Counted from the stretch's first letter, positions 32,172-45,347 are shown. The stretch: DNA of 64,000 nt from Eurosta solidaginis (GCF_040869045.1 NC_090322.1:80561675-80625674); one strand, 5' to 3'. Numbers and translations: made by a program. The notes: generated by a model not told the origin, from the letters alone.

Positions 32172-32499
32172 GAAAAAACAATTTGTAAAAGCAAGTGAAT
32201 TCATTTAACTGTTTTTACTAAGTCCTAAGTATGTATGTTGAAATTAAATAAATGAAACTATTCGTTTAGTTGCTTAAAATCACAAAAATAAAAAAATTCA
32301 GGTAAAAACTTTGTTTTTACTAAATGCTAAGTATGTATGTTAAAGTTAGAAATAAAATAAATGAGATGACTGTTCGTTTAATTGCTTAAAATCACAAAAA
32401 TAAAAAAATTCAGGTACAAACTTGTTAAAGCTAACTTAAAATTTTAATTTCTTCTTTTTCTATTTACACTTATTGCTTGAGACTCTAAATATAAATTTT
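32172..32499. other. HarbA copy 2 intergenic segment
   Basis: Same AT-rich sequence as 7874-8298, with the tandem TTTTTACTAAGTCCTAAGTA and TTTTTACTAAATGCTAAGTA blocks. No gene is supported. Confidence 0.5.
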
Positions 32500-33287
32500 T
32501 TATTTGTAAATCAAGTGCATGTGAATCTTGTTGCAGACGATGCTTCTCCTCCTTAATCGGCAGCATCCTTTCTTGCACTTGCAACAACCTCTATTACACC
32601 TGCACCAATCGGCCAATCTTCTCCCCAAATCGCGCTGAAAATCAGACACTCTACTCAAATTTTGTTGCAGCATGGACAATTTTTCGGCACTCTTACTTAC
32701 TCGCCGAGGAGTATTGCACCGAGAAGTTACACGCGGTGTTGGGGTAGTAACCGACCTAGATGGACCAGGCAAAGCGCTGGCTGATGCGCTGCTTATTCCA
32801 GCATCACTGTTGCTCTCACTATCACTATTTTCGGTACTGTTTCCTTGAGCGGGTGAATTGCCAAAAGTGCGAACTGTACTATTTCCGTCCACTGCGACCT
32901 CAATTCCGGCTGCCGCTATAATCAATTCCTCAGTTGCACTGATGGGGATTTCGTTATAGGGACCTCCTCTAGTTTGTCTTTTGGACAATTTGTTGTGGGA
33001 AAGCTTCTTCTTTGCCTGGGATTTTTGATCCGCAAAACCTACGAGCAAACATTTGTAAGTATCTTGGTTGCACTTTATATATATATATTGTACCTTCCTC
33101 CACAACTTGGCGTTTTTGACTGGTGGCCATCAGTATTTAAACACTTGAAAAGCTCCTCCTACCCTCTGTAGGAGGTTGCTCTACCTTGTGCGGAATTGGG
33201 AAATTTATCTTTTGCCAAGTTCGGGTGTTCCGCCATAAACTGCGCCATGCACTCCTTTTGGTTAGGGTTTAGCTTGTTAAGATTCAT
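32500..33287 (-). pseudogene. HarbA copy 2 Zeste/Myb-like accessory gene, broken
   Basis: The ATG at 33287 opens exon 1. It reads like copy 1 up to ATSYRG and then a TAG where copy 1 has the Leu-Trp of YRLWEEL, a residue of the Myb-like helix. Exon 2 has lost one A before DQKSQAKKKLSHNK, shifting it relative to the normal splice. The Ser-rich linker and coiled coil follow (ATEELIIAAAGIE, then SKSAEKLSMLQQNL). The C-terminal coiled coil runs out of frame after a deletion near 32622. It is non-functional as it stands. Confidence 0.65.
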
Positions 33288-33796
33288 CCTTAAATAATAA
33301 AATATAGTTCAGGGTGAATTTAAACACATATTTTGAGAAATAACTTACATGTTCTTTTATATTTGTAATTAATTTTTGTATATTTATATATTTGTAGTCG
33401 CTTTTGGTTGCCGGTTTGTAATCGAATAACAATACGAACGATCGAGTGCAATTGTCTCTCGTTCACGGTTGTCGCGATTCCGATTTACGATCCACAAAGT
33501 ACGCTCACGTATGTAGTAATCCAAAAAAGTGCCATTTTATGTGACGAATAGTACGATCACGTATGTCATAATCCGAAAAACAAGTTTTTACGTGACGAGT
33601 TATACGATCACGTATGTGGCGATTCGGGCCCTGATAATTCGGTATTATGACGCACGTTCGATGAAGGCAAGCATTATTGTGAATTTCGATAAATTCATAA
33701 GTTCGCAATAGCGCATTTCCATCACCTGTCAAATAAAATAAAGTAAATTAACAAAAGCAAAACTAGTTATTAAATGCAAATATTAAAAATAAAAGT

Positions 33797-34261
33797 ATGA
33801 CTACAACGATATTGCGGTTTGATGATTCGTCAGATGAAGAAGAAAGCTTTCTGGAGCTAGCCAGAAGTAGAAATGAATTCCACCACGTAAGTGTAGCTTT
33901 CTAAATAAGTTGACAATTGTTGAAATTATAAGTTTTGTTTATAGATTTATTCAAAATTTCAGACTGTCCAAAGAAGCGTTCATGGACATGTTGCCCAGTA
34001 CAGATGAACTGCTTCAGCAATGCACAAGGGCCAAGTCTATTCCTAATATTCTAAAATTGGCACCATTTCTCCGATATTGTGCTCAGGGGTCCTACCAACT
34101 CAGCATTGGAAACGAAAATGCACTCAGACTTGCCCAGCCGACTGTGTCTGCGGAACTATCAGAGGTGTTGAATGTCTTGGAAAATTTTATTTGTGAAAGA
34201 TGGATAAAATTCAATTACGATTAGGCTGAGCTGCATCAAGCAAAGTTGCATTTCTATAATG
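33797..34261 (+). pseudogene. HarbB 5' fragment (repeat III), cut by the gypsy LTR
   Basis: Exon 1 (ATG at 33797) and exon 2 read FIQNFRLSKEAFMDMLPS, then LLQQCTRAKSIPNILKL. The exon reaches the same TAG as copy 1 (NYD*AELHQAK) and stops at CTATAATG, where LTR_b starts at 34262. The expected continuation (TTAGCAGAATTCC) is at 58222, after LTR_d. This pins the gypsy insertion site. Confidence 0.75.
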
Positions 34262-36532
34262 TGTTATGGATTCGCATCTACGGTGGAAGCAGTAAAGAAG
34301 GCGGTCGGCATGATCTGGTGGTGCACAGTGGCTAGTCATTATCGGCTGGGGCGGGTCCTTGCCAACCTTACTGTTCCTGCGCCATAAACAGAAAAAAGTT
34401 CCTCTCCTGCCTATTCAAAACTCAACTGTCAAATTCAAAAAAAAAAACCTACAGAAGCGCAGAGACCGACTCAAATCGCTTATCAATACAAAATTAAAAC
34501 GACATCCGGCGAATCGGATGTCACGGACAGACCGTTAAAACATTCAAAATTTAAAATTCAAAAAAAAATAAATCTAACGCAATAAAAATTACCGAACCGG
34601 ACACGGCCGGTTTCTAACGTTGAAATGCAAAAAAAAAAACGCAGAAAATTAAAATAAGAAAAGCAAAAAGGGCCGAATATAACTTGGGGGCGCCGCGGGT
34701 GGTGTTGCGACGCCCGGTGCTTATCCCACCCTCAAATCCATGGCCACCGACGCACCTGAATTTCGGTGGCCCCTTACCTGTTTCCCTAAGTGCCTTCTTT
34801 CCTCTTACTTTTGCTCGTAATACTTCAAGTTATACATATATTTAGGTCTCCCCCTTTTTTATATTTTTTTGAAAATCGTTATAAACGCTTTGTGTGAAAA
34901 AAATATGTAATTAAATGTACTTATGTTAGTAAATATACTACATACAACGTAAGAATTTGGTTTTCTGTTTTCCCTTCACAAAACATATTTTAAGGCTATA
35001 AAGTTGGGATACAGATTCCGATAATTGGGGCTCTCTTACAAAATTATTAGGTTGTTGTAGTAGAACTTATTTTTGAGTTTAACAAAATATCAATTTGGTA
35101 TAACGCATAGTATAATGACACTAACATGTAATATGTACCAAGAAAACTTGTTATAAAAGCAATAAAGCTTAAATTTGTATAGCGCTATGTATTATATGCA
35201 CGTATATTATTTGCTTCTGGTTGTTCGAACGATATTGCTAGCAATAGAGAGTCATATGTATAGATATATATATATATATATATTGTATTTGAATGATATA
35301 AGAAAAGAAAGTTTAAATCTTCTAGCCAATTCGTGCATAATTTTTTTTCTAACAACCCACGGTTGAGCTCCAAAAATGGATCGTTAAAACGTTTCACTTG
35401 ATAAGGACGGCTTGTTATCAATAAAATTTAAAGAGCTAACTTCAAACATTTTAAAGCGACAAAATATATTATTAAAATGATATAAAAAAAGGATGTATGC
35501 CCTTTGCTGTAAAGCTAACAATTTCAAGTATTCAATAATAAAATTTGACGAGAAAAATCGACCCTTGTTAAATGATTCAGCCGGAATGCATAAAACCTTC
35601 TAAGCATTACTTAGAGTTCCTTAACTACCCTGCAAAAACGCTCTCGTCATTCCAAGTCATTGGACTAGTCACTTTACAGTCATAGGTTATATTCATAGTC
35701 ACGTTTGTATGGCCGTGGGTAAGTTTTATGACCAAATTTTTTGTAGGGTAACTATTTTTAAGTCCATACAAGGCTGATACTTACATGGCCGCCAGAGTGC
35801 GTACCATGGGCCTCTGCCGGCGTGGTTACTGGTGATGTTGACCTTGCCGGTGAAGCCGACGCTGTTGTTGGTTGTGGTGCGCGGTCTTGGGCGCGCCGTG
35901 TCGGTACTGTTGGTGGTTGTTGCGCTCTGGTCCGAGGTGATCGAGTGAACCTCGTGGAAATAAAACTTCGTGTTGACTTTTACGACCTGGATGACTTGGT
36001 GCTAATTGGGCGTTCGTTGTATTACGCTGCAACGTACTGCTGGCCATAGAGGCGGAGATGGTGCCGGACGCTGTACTTCGTAAACGTAGAGAAAGGGGTT
36101 TATCTTCGGATACCAAGGGTTCTCATCACAATTAGTTTAGTGCCGTCTGAATCCGAATCGGAATCACTAGTACTTTCCTCACTAGGTGTGACTGTGAAAC
36201 GCCGACCTACTTCAACTAGATATTCTATACGTTGAGTTTGTGCCAACACAACACAACCGTTGTAATGTTTATTACCACCCAAAATAGACGAGTAGAAAAG
36301 AGCTTTGTCGGAATGGACTTTGCGCTACCGACTCTTCCTAGTTTCTGGGCATTTACCTGTTTGTTCTTTTAATAGTTGGGTTAAGGAATCGGCCTGCAAT
36401 TCCTCGTTGCAGTCTTTTGGTTCATCAACAATACTCACTTGAATACGTGCACAGCCGGCGAGGGTGTTTTGCGATTAGTTGAGTATAGTTGGGGATGCGC
36501 AGTTGATGTGAGCAATAAAGCAGACCGTAACA
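34262..36532 (-). repeat. LTR_b: 3' LTR of G2, internally deleted
   Basis: The edges are the same as in the other LTRs (TGTTATGG at 34262, CCGTAACA ending 36532). It is shorter (2271 bp) for two main reasons. One segment around 34798-34813 is replaced by TTTCCTCTTACTTTTG, which matches the right end of element R rather than any LTR. The last segment before CAGACCGTAACA (about 320 bp in LTR_c) is missing at 36520. Smaller indels occur near 36070. Confidence 0.8.
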
Positions 36533-37102
36533 AACCTGCTTCGCTTTGAAGACCTGACGATGAAGCGAACAGGAAACCGGATCCTCTGTCGGAAGCCACT
36601 GCCAGGGGCCTCCGATGCCAATCAACGTGGGGCACGACTCACCCCTGAGATAAGAGTCTCAAAGTCCTACTACGAAGTTAGCCGGGCAACATAGGTCCAT
36701 CAAAAAAAGGTTAAGTCAAGTTGGGAATTATTTCTGTTTCCTAGTTTAAAAGGGCTTTGCGGCCCATTAGACATTTTTTTTGGAGAACTCGTCAAAATTC
36801 CGAACGATGATTTCTAGTGGTTATCGCCCCCACAGAAAGGCAGAACAAAAAAAAGTGTAGACATTTTGATATGGCGAACTCGTCCAAACTCCGAAAGGCT
36901 AGTCCGACCTAAGCGTGGACTGCCAGGGTGTTCAGGGTCCGCGGTGAGTACGCGTGTGAACATCCTATGAGGTCAGTGCTCGGGGAGAATACTGGGCGAG
37001 ATGTCCCCGACCGCCAAAACGCCCAGAAAAAAAAAAGTCCGATTGGTAGGTAGATATAAAAAAAATCAAATTGTAATTTGGCAAAGAAACGTTCTTTCTG
37101 GT
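36533..37102 (-). other. G2 3' untranslated region with polypurine tract
   Basis: On - it ends with the purine-rich AAAGCGAAGCAGG beside the LTR (36548-36533), the expected plus-strand primer. It contains an imperfect tandem repeat (GAACTCGTC...AACTCCGAAAGGCTAG near 36783 and 36874). No gene is supported. Confidence 0.65.
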
Positions 37103-40100
37103 TCATTGTGGACGAATATCCGAAGCGTGAAAGCGACCTATCAATTTCCCGTTTAGGTCTTCGAGATCATACAGTGCGTTGTCTATTTTTCGAAGCACGC
37201 GACACTTCAGGTATTTTGGCAGGAATTTGGCATTAATGCCCTGTTTGAAGTTACTTAAGGCGAAGTTTTTCTGAAAAACTTCCTGACCTTCCTTATAGTT
37301 GACTTGCCTAGAGCGCTTGTTATAGGTGGTTACTCCCCTATCCTTGGCCTGATCTAAATTTCTACGGATCTGCTCACGAATATTAGTCAACTTATCAGTT
37401 CTGCTTACTCTCGCAACCTGATCTTCCCTAAGGCTGCCGAGTTTCTCTAAAATTTTGTACGTTGAGGCATGTTGAACCATATTTTGGCCATATAATGCAA
37501 AATATGGAGAACACTGAATCGCCGTTTGGAAATCACTTCTCAAAACAGATAAAATCTCGGGTATATGCTTATCCCAATCGGTATGGTCAGGTTTATCTTT
37601 CAGGAAAATCCTAATCTTCTAAACAATTTCTCTATTAACGCGCTCGGATGCGTTTGCTTGAGGAGAATATAACCCCGTCCTCACGTGCGTCACCCCGTAA
37701 TTCACAAAAAATTGGTTCATTTCCTTCGAGATAAACTGCTTAACATTGTCACTGTGAATAAATTCAGGGACCCCTACAGCTGGAAAAATTTCGGAAGCGA
37801 AGTAATTTATAACGTTAACAGTGTTGGCTCTCTGCATGGGCTTTAGCCAAACGTATTTTGAAAAATGGTCTAGTACTATGAAAAGAAATTGATTTCGCCG
37901 CTTAGATCTCAGATACGGCCCTAGGAAGTCGCAATATAACCGCTTAAATGGCCTTTCGGATTCAAAGGTACTCCCTATAGGTGGTCTCGACTGCTGATTG
38001 GTGGGTTTTACAGCTTTGCAGGAGCCACAACGCTGAACGTAGTCCCTGACGTCCTTAGCCTGCTGCTGCCAGAAATACTTCTGCCTAACACGTTCTAAGG
38101 TTTTCTGCCACCCGCCATGGTAACTCCGGTTAGCGTCATGTGCTAGTCTCACTGCTTCCTCAGTCAACCCTTTCGGCAACCATAATCGCCACAGCGAGTC
38201 TTTTCCCCTTCCATTCCCTTACGAAATTTAACCCGTTTGAAAATTACCCCGTCCACCACTCGTAAATCCGGAAGCGATTCCTCATTTTCGGTGACGGTCC
38301 GAATCAAGTCTAAATATTCGTTACTGCTGAATTCGGGAGAGACTAAATCTATTTCCCCGGGTGTGGTAGTGAAAGTCAACTCATCGGCATCAAACCGCGA
38401 CAGCACATCGGGTACTACATTCAGGGTGCCGTTACGGTGTTCCATTTTAAAGTCGTATCTTTGCAGTAAGAGCGTCCACCCCGCCAACCTCCCGCTCAAG
38501 TCCTTTTGTGTTATTAACCACTTGAGACTGGAGTGGTCCGTGATAATCCGAAACGGTATTCCCTCAACATAGGGTCAGAAGCGCTTCACGCTGATTATAG
38601 CGGCGAGACATTCCAGCTCGGTTACCGTATAATTGCGTTGAGCATTATTCAGCTTTTTCGACACAAACGCGATCGGATGCTCAGCGCCCTCGTCATCGAC
38701 CTGAAACAACACTCCTCCGACACCTATTTTGGAAGCGTCGCATTGTATTACGAATTCTCGGGAAAAATCAGGTTGGGCCAAGACGGGAGCGGAACTCAAA
38801 GCTAATTTTAGTTTTTCGAAGGCCTCTGTAGCTTCAGGGGTAAGCTTGAACGGGCCTGATGACTTACGGAGACAGTCCGTCAGGGGACCTGCCAAGTCAG
38901 CAAAATTGGTAATAAACGCCCTGTACCAATTCGCCATGCCCACAAACCTACGCACTTGCCGAGGGGATTTAGGGATCGGGAAGTTTTGCATTGCTTCTAT
39001 TTTTCCCGGATCCACTTTCAAACATCCGCTGCCTATCAAGTACCCCAAGTAGCGCATTTCCTTCTGACAAAATTTACTTTTCTTCACGTTTTTGTCACCC
39101 CTGCGTCTCTCAAACATTTGGTCACTTCCGCTAGCAATTTCAGGTGGTCTCCAAAATTAGTGCTGCATACCATCAGGTCGTCCAGGTAGACAAAGACGTT
39201 CTATCGCAGACGCGAAGGGATTGCCTTATCCATCAGCCTACTCATAGTCTGTGGTCCATTGCACAGACCAAATGGCATTACCTTGAAGTGGTACAGAGGC
39301 CTCCCCGGAACTGCGAATGCTGTTTTTTCCTTGGAGGACTTTGTCAATTTGATCTGGAAGAACGCGTCCTTCAGATCAATGCCACTAATAGAATGCGTAT
39401 CTTTAAGTCTGCTCAATAAGCCGTTGATATGAGGCAGGGGGTATGAGTCCTTCTTAGTCACCGCGTTGACCTTCCTGGAATTTATGCACAGCCTAACTTT
39501 GCCTGGTTTCCGAACCAGTACTAAAGGACTACACCACGGAGAGTTTGACTCTTCTATAACTCCTAATTCGAGTAACCTGTCTAGTTCGCTGAAAGCTTCG
39601 GCTTGCCTCGGTGGCGAAAGAGGGAAATGTTTGCTTTTTATGGGAACGGCATCACCGGTGTCAATGTGATGCTCTACTAATTTAGTTTGCCCTAGGCCTA
39701 ACTTCTCGTACGAAGGAAACGTCTCGATGACCTTTTGCAATTCTAATTTCCGGTCTGGTGACAATTCATGGAGGTTAAGTTCCTCTTCCTTTTCAAGTCT
39801 AATCTCTATGCCTTCTACGCTTGGGAATATTTCGGGAACTAACGCAAATGCTCTCCAAAAATCTACCCCGAAGTACGCTTCTTGGAGCAGTGAGGGAACA
39901 AGGTAAAAACGAATAACCTTTGTGATATTTTTGAAGGAGACCGGTAGAGATACTGAGCTTAAAATTTTTTGCTTGTTGCCACCCGCGGTGTATACGAACG
40001 CATGTAAGGGCTGATAATCGAAGCCGTTGTCCTCTAGGAATTCTAATCCATTTTTTCCTAAGATGGAGACGTTGGCTCTCGAGTCCAACAGCCCTACAAG

Positions 40101-40627
40101 AAAACTATCCTTAATCTTAGCCTTTACAAGAGGCCTTTCATCCTCCGTAAGCGTTAACGTGGTGGCTTGCAGCAATCTACGCTCCTGTACTCCCTGTGGT
40201 ATCTCTTCCTGCACTTCAAAATATTGTCCGATACCGGGTATTGCTCAAAAATGGTATGCTTTATTGGTTCGTACCTAGGTTCCCTTTCTTCTAGGTTTGG
40301 TGAAAATTGCGTTTGGCAAGCGACATCCCTGTGCTGGCGTCGCAGAATCTTGGTCGGTTCGCCCATCGCGGATGAGGACTTTTAACTCTCGGATTCAGAA
40401 CTATTCGAATTGTCCGTACTGTCAGGGTAAGTTATTATCACGTTTGGGTGTTCCTTTGCCAGGGCACTACTGCACCTCGGAAGCTCATCACCTCCATGCA
40501 GAGATTCACCCTCTGGTTCGGTGCACGGGACAACACCTCGAGCACCGCCTGGTGTGGGAGCTATGAAGCCGAACGAGGTTCCCCCGCCTTCTCGCTCTGG
40601 TACAGGTTTCCCTACCTGCGATGGTCC
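37103..40627 (-). pseudogene. G2 pol: protease, RT, RNase H, integrase; several breaks
   Basis: Protease (LLDSRANVSILG, catalytic Gly replaced by Arg), then RT (SGIDLKDAFFQIKL, VMPFGLCNGPQTMS). A stop replaces the codon before NVFVYLDDL (39199-39201), cutting the RT just ahead of the catalytic Asp-Asp. A frameshift follows near 39085-39115. RNase H is readable (REFVIQCDASKIGVGGVLF). The integrase has the His-His-Cys-Cys block (HDANRSYHGG ... CGSC), the catalytic Asp in LYCDFLGP, Asp in FIHSDN, and Glu in NASERVNRE. It is interrupted by a frameshift near 38170 and a TAG after REIV (about 37619). The C-terminal part (FHASDIRPQ) ends at 37103. FIHSDNVKQF has Val where G3 has Gly. Confidence 0.8.
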
Positions 40628-42019
40628 CTAAGGCATTTAGGAGTAAATACACCCTTATACCCACATTTAAAACGAAAAGGATTTTTAATGGGATCCTCAC
40701 AGTATATATAGGAGTGGCCCATTGCCTGGCAATTCCAGCATTTGATTCCCGAATAGTCCGGTTTCCTGTTGCGTCGATAGTGCAGCGCCTCTATCTGCGG
40801 ATCCATTTCGCCGTCCTGGCCTTCCATCCTCATGTCCGGGGTTGTCACGCGAGCTTCGTTTGCATGCCGTCCTGGGTAAGTGGCTCCCAACAGCTTGCTT
40901 TCTTTCAGCACATGTTCACCTCTGCGTGCTACATCGCGTAGATCATGAAGGGTCCTTAAATCTGCGTTGAAAAGCAACAGCTTAAGGCTACTGTTGACGA
41001 TCCTTTTTATAATGTCAATCAGTAGAACCTCCGACATTGGCTCTCTTAAGCGCACGTTCAAGGAGATTATGTCCGTGTGGAACACGTCATAGCACTCACT
41101 TGCTTTTTGCTTCCGCATGGAGATCTCCATCATGATCTCGTGGTCAGTTTTCAGAGTGCCAAACTCTCTTTTCAATAAGTAGCACAAAAAGGCATATGTC
41201 GCATTTGGGATTTGTTTCATGAACACCCAGTACCATTCTTCGGCCCGCCCGGAAAGAAACAGGTGGAAACTAGCCATTATTTGTTCGTCTGTGCATTGTG
41301 TGCGCTTACACAAGGTGTTCAGCTTAAAAAGGAAATCTGCTACGCTCCCAGTGCCGTCGAACGAGATTTTCCACTCCTGCGGTTTCACTACTATGCTGCT
41401 CGGAGCAGGGTATATTGGTGGTATTACTGTTGGAAGTGAGTTACGGTCCATCCTATTCGCGTTCCGGTTCTGAGTCGCTGATTGCTGCGCAGATTCGAGA
41501 GCGGCGTTGTGCTGGTCCATATTGTTTCTGATTGACCCCATCTCTCTCCGCATTTCCTCCTGCGAAGCCTGGAACAGCTGGTGTAGCACGTCCACCCACG
41601 AGCCTCCACGAATAGCTTCGTCCTGCATTCCTGGGGTATTCGCCCGGTCCCCCGCAGCTTCTCTAAAGTTTCCAACTCCTTGGTGTAATGGTAAGGCACC
41701 AGCTCCATCCGGTGCATAAGTCGACACATTGTTCATTAGCCCCGAGATATCATGCGCGTTTAATAGGGGCGCATTAAGATTACTGGTGCATACAGGTCTT
41801 TGTTCATTTTATCGCGAGGGTCATTCAGGTCCGAGCCCATGTTCATTACCGCGGGATCTCCGTATTGTCCCCCTACTGGGGTGTGCACCACCAAGGGACG
41901 CCTGTCCTTGGGGAAAGCCCCCCTATTATTACCGCCCGGTGCTGGTTTCCCCGGAAATTCCTCGCACTCCCGAACGGAGTATTCCGGCCCGGTTGCCCAA
42001 AAGACTGGTCACGCGACAT
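40612..42019 (-). pseudogene. G2 gag, N-terminal frameshift
   Basis: The long frame 41736-40612 covers the capsid (SFDGTGSVADFLFKLNTLCK, MASFHLFLSGRAEEWYW, MEISMRKQKASECYDVF) and the zinc knuckle CWNCQAMGHSYIYC. The ATG at 42019 (MSRYQ) is out of frame with it because of small indels near 41800 and 41935. It overlaps the opening of pol by 16 nt, as in G1 and G3. Confidence 0.8.
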
Positions 42020-43082
42020 AGTCAAAAAAATACAATTTGTCAAATCCTAGTGTTCAAACCACACTTCTGTTTCCAGACGATGGTTTGTTGAAGAAAAAAA
42101 AATGTATATATTTATATAAAAAAAATGCACGAGAATAACTACAATGATTACTTCGATAAGCGTACCGAATAAAAAAAAAATTTCCAAAGGCTGAAAAAGG
42201 CGGTTAGTTATATATATATATAATATGTAAGCAATGGGAATGCTGGCATCCCCTTCCCTCCAGAAGACACTCAGGCTACAGGAGAAAAAAAAATTTAAAC
42301 ACAAAAAAAACAACATTCATACTCGTCCCTAGTGCTCCCAACCGCAATGCGAGGGGGTCTTAAAGCCCCCTCCGAGACTGGTTGGGGCCACTAGGGTCAC
42401 TCCAGGCACACACGGGTTGGTCCCAACACGCCCAGCCGCAACGCAGGGGCAGTCTCCAGGGGCACGCCCCTGGGTCTGGTTGGGGGTGTTGAGGCCTCCC
42501 GTCCATTCTCACTGGACACCCCTCCTGCCTCCGCCGCAATGGGTGGAGTGGTTTCGATGCCCGCTCCCCAGACTGGTGGGACAGAAAAGGGTGCCGCTTT
42601 GAATCCCAGCTCAACCCGTCACAGTCCAGGTGGTATTCTAAACTACCACCTGGGACGTGGGTTGAGCTGGGGTTCTTTCAACACATACACACACGCACTC
42701 ACACCAACGACACAAATTCGGCAAACAAAATTTTAAACATTAAAAGAGAAAAAATCCCAATTAGCGGACAGAATTATTCCTAGCCGACTACGGACAACAT
42801 CCGGCAAACTAAAATCCCACTTACAAAAAAAAACTAAGTGCGTTCAACACTGCCTCATCGGGTGAATACAAAAATCGGGAGGACTTGACGTTCAGTCACG
42901 TGGCTCCCTCGGCCACTGCCCCCGATGACCAGCCCGAACAACCTGGTCCGTCCAACCATCCCACCGCAACGTAGGTGGCAGCTCCTGTGGCTGCTCACTC
43001 GGACTGGTGGGATGGTCAACTTCACAGATTGACCCGACTGTGCCTCGCGACCAGCGCCTCAGGCGCCACGTTGGGTGCCATC
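42020..43082 (-). other. G2 leader with primer-binding site
   Basis: Equivalent to 22483-23534. The primer site (43080-43066) has one change from G1 and G3 (TGGCACCCAACGTGG). It has the same GC-rich tracts and no supported gene. Confidence 0.7.
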
Positions 43083-43979
43083 TGTTATGGAATCGCATCT
43101 ACGGTGGAAGGAGTAAGGAAGGCGGTCGGCATGATGTGGTGGTGCACAGTGGCTAGTCATTGAAAGCTGGGGCGGGTCCTTGCCAACCTTACTGTTCCTG
43201 CGCCATAAACAGAAAAAAGTTCCTATCATGCCTATTCAAAAATCAACTGTCAAATTCAAAAAAAACCGACAGATGCGCAGAGACCGACTCAAAACGCTTA
43301 TCAATACAAAATTAAAACGACATCCGGCGAACCGGATGTCACGGACAGACCGTTAAAACATTCAAAATTTAAAATTCAAAAAAAAAATAAATCTAACGCA
43401 AAAAAAAATTACCGAACCGGACACGGCCGGTTGCTAACGTTGAAATGCAAAAAAAAAATACTGAAAATTAAAATAAGACAAACAAAAAGGGCCGAATATA
43501 ACTTGGGGGCGCCGCGGGTGGTGTTGCGACGCCCGGTGCTTATCCCACCCTCAAATCCACGGCCACCGTCCGCACCTGAAATTCGGTGGCCCCTTACCTG
43601 TTTCCCTAAGTGCCTTCTAAATAAATGGCGACGCCAGCATTCCCATTTTAAATACTTATTTATTTATAATTCATTTCTATTAACGTATGTATGCTACAAA
43701 AAAAAAAATGCGATAGTGCAGGTTTCTTGACCAGGGCTACAGCATTGTTGAACTACGAATAGTTATTCACACTATGAAAATATAGGTAAGTGTGTGTAGT
43801 GTATAGAGTGAGAGGAAAAAAAATGATCCAACAGTTCACACTTTATTGGGCCGAAATCGAAAACGAAATCTAATACTTCTCTCATCTCATCTCAATCAAA
43901 ACAACAACTATACAAATAACACAATGACACAATACAACTCAAAATTCTAACATTAATACAACACAAAACAATATCTCTA

Positions 43980-44830
43980 ATATAACACAAGATAACTTTA
44001 CAAATTTTCCTTCTACTAAATCTATTAAATTGCCACAATTTTGGCAAGATTGTCCTGATGCCTGGTTTTTACTTATTGAAGGACAATTTGAAATTAACAA
44101 TATCAATGATGATAATTTAAAATTTCAAAATGTTCTAATTACTCTTCAATGAGATGCTATATCTAAAATTTTATATGTTATTAACCCTCCTCCTCTTTTT
44201 AATAAATATAATAAAATCAAAAAAATTGTATGTGAAAGAGTTTCTCTTAGCGAAGGAAAACGATCAGAACAATTATTTTCAAAAACTAAACTTGGTAATC
44301 GTCCACCATCTGAATTATTCAGATTTATGAAATCACTTATAGGTACTGACTTCATTGTAAGTCAAGAATTACTTTTCAAATTGTGTATTCGTAAATTGCC
44401 ACAAGAAATACAAATCCATTTAACTTCTAGTAACAGTCAAAATAAAGATGAAGTAATTATTTTAGCTGACAAACTTTTTGATTTAATCAACAAACCTCAT
44501 TCTTCCAAATCTCCTATAGTTTCGAGTATAATATTTTAGAACAATGCGTTAAAAATTTAACTGAATTAACTACGGCTATTTATCAAAATTTCAATAAAAT
44601 TTCTAATGATATTAATCAATTACAAATCCGTTCAAGATCTAAAGATATAAATAGATCTAAATCTCGAAATTTTTCAAGATCCAGAAATTTTTCAAACAAT
44701 CGTAATTTTAATTCACAAACAAATATTTGTTGGTATCACAAATAATTTAAGAATAACGCTCTTAAATGTATACCCCCATGCAACTTTAATCAAAATCATA
44801 ATTCAAATTCCGAACAAAATTTAAACTAAA
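43980..44830 (+). pseudogene. R gag with CHCC zinc motif, stops and frameshifts
   Basis: The frame reads KLPQFWQDCPDAWFLLIEGQ, typical of the N-terminal gag domain of CsRn1/Kabuki-type gypsies (LP.FW...P..WF...E.QF). A TGA (44150-44152) interrupts it. It continues SEGKRSEQLFSKTKLGNRPP and LPQEIQIHLTSS, shifts frame near 44530, and ends with a C-x2-H-x9-C-x3-C pattern (CWYH..FKNNALKCIPPC, with one stop inside). That motif in place of CCHC is a known mark of the CsRn1 clade. Confidence 0.65.
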
Positions 44831-44840
44831 AAAATCCATT

Positions 44841-45347
44841 ATGACGGTGACGGATAATGGAAATATTATTAAACCTACTCGTCGCCTATTCATATTTGAT
44901 AAATTCAATAAACTTAATTTTCTTATCGATACCGGCGCATTTGTATCAGTTATTCCTTTTTCTAAATTTAAAATTTATAGAGAAAATTCGGATCTTACTT
45001 TGACTGCAGCAAACGGTTCTTCAATTGAAACTTTCGGGACAAAACTACTTAAAATATTTTTAGGTTTAAGAAGAAATTTTGAATTTCCATTCATTATTGC
45101 GAACATTGATACACCAATTTTAGGAGCAAACTTTTTAGAAAAATTTGGAATTATTGTCAATATTAAAAGTAAAGAAATAATGGACTCTACTACAAAAATT
45201 AAAGTTGCTGGATCTTCTGGATTTTCTAATAGTTTCTCACTCAAAATTCCTATTGTCGAAAATAAGTTTTCAAAATTACTTAATGAATTTCCATCTATTA
45301 CCTGTGAACCAGATTATACTAAAAAAGTTAAACACCATACAGGATAG
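44841..45347 (+). pseudogene. R aspartic protease region
   Basis: The frame opens at an ATG (44841) and carries the intact catalytic triplet in FLIDTGAFVSVIPF (Asp-Thr-Gly), then LTAANGSSIETFG and the flap/ILGANFLEKFGI block. This contrasts with the Asp-Ser-Arg of G1-G3. A frameshift near 45345 separates it from RT. It would process Gag-Pol in the particle. Confidence 0.7.

Larger units (their letters stand above)
30891..33630. mobile_element. HarbA copy 2 with both terminal repeats
   Basis: The ends are GGCCCGAATCGCCACATACG (30891-30910) and its reverse complement (33611-33630). They are flanked by TTG (left; CTG in copy 3) and CTG (right), a 3-bp target duplication as usual for Harbinger. 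Internal deletions make it shorter than copy 1. Confidence 0.8.

Noticed and set aside
43924..44000. Start of R gag at the ATG near 43930
   Set aside because: That frame stops after a few codons. The gag homology begins later in another frame, so a start could not be fixed.
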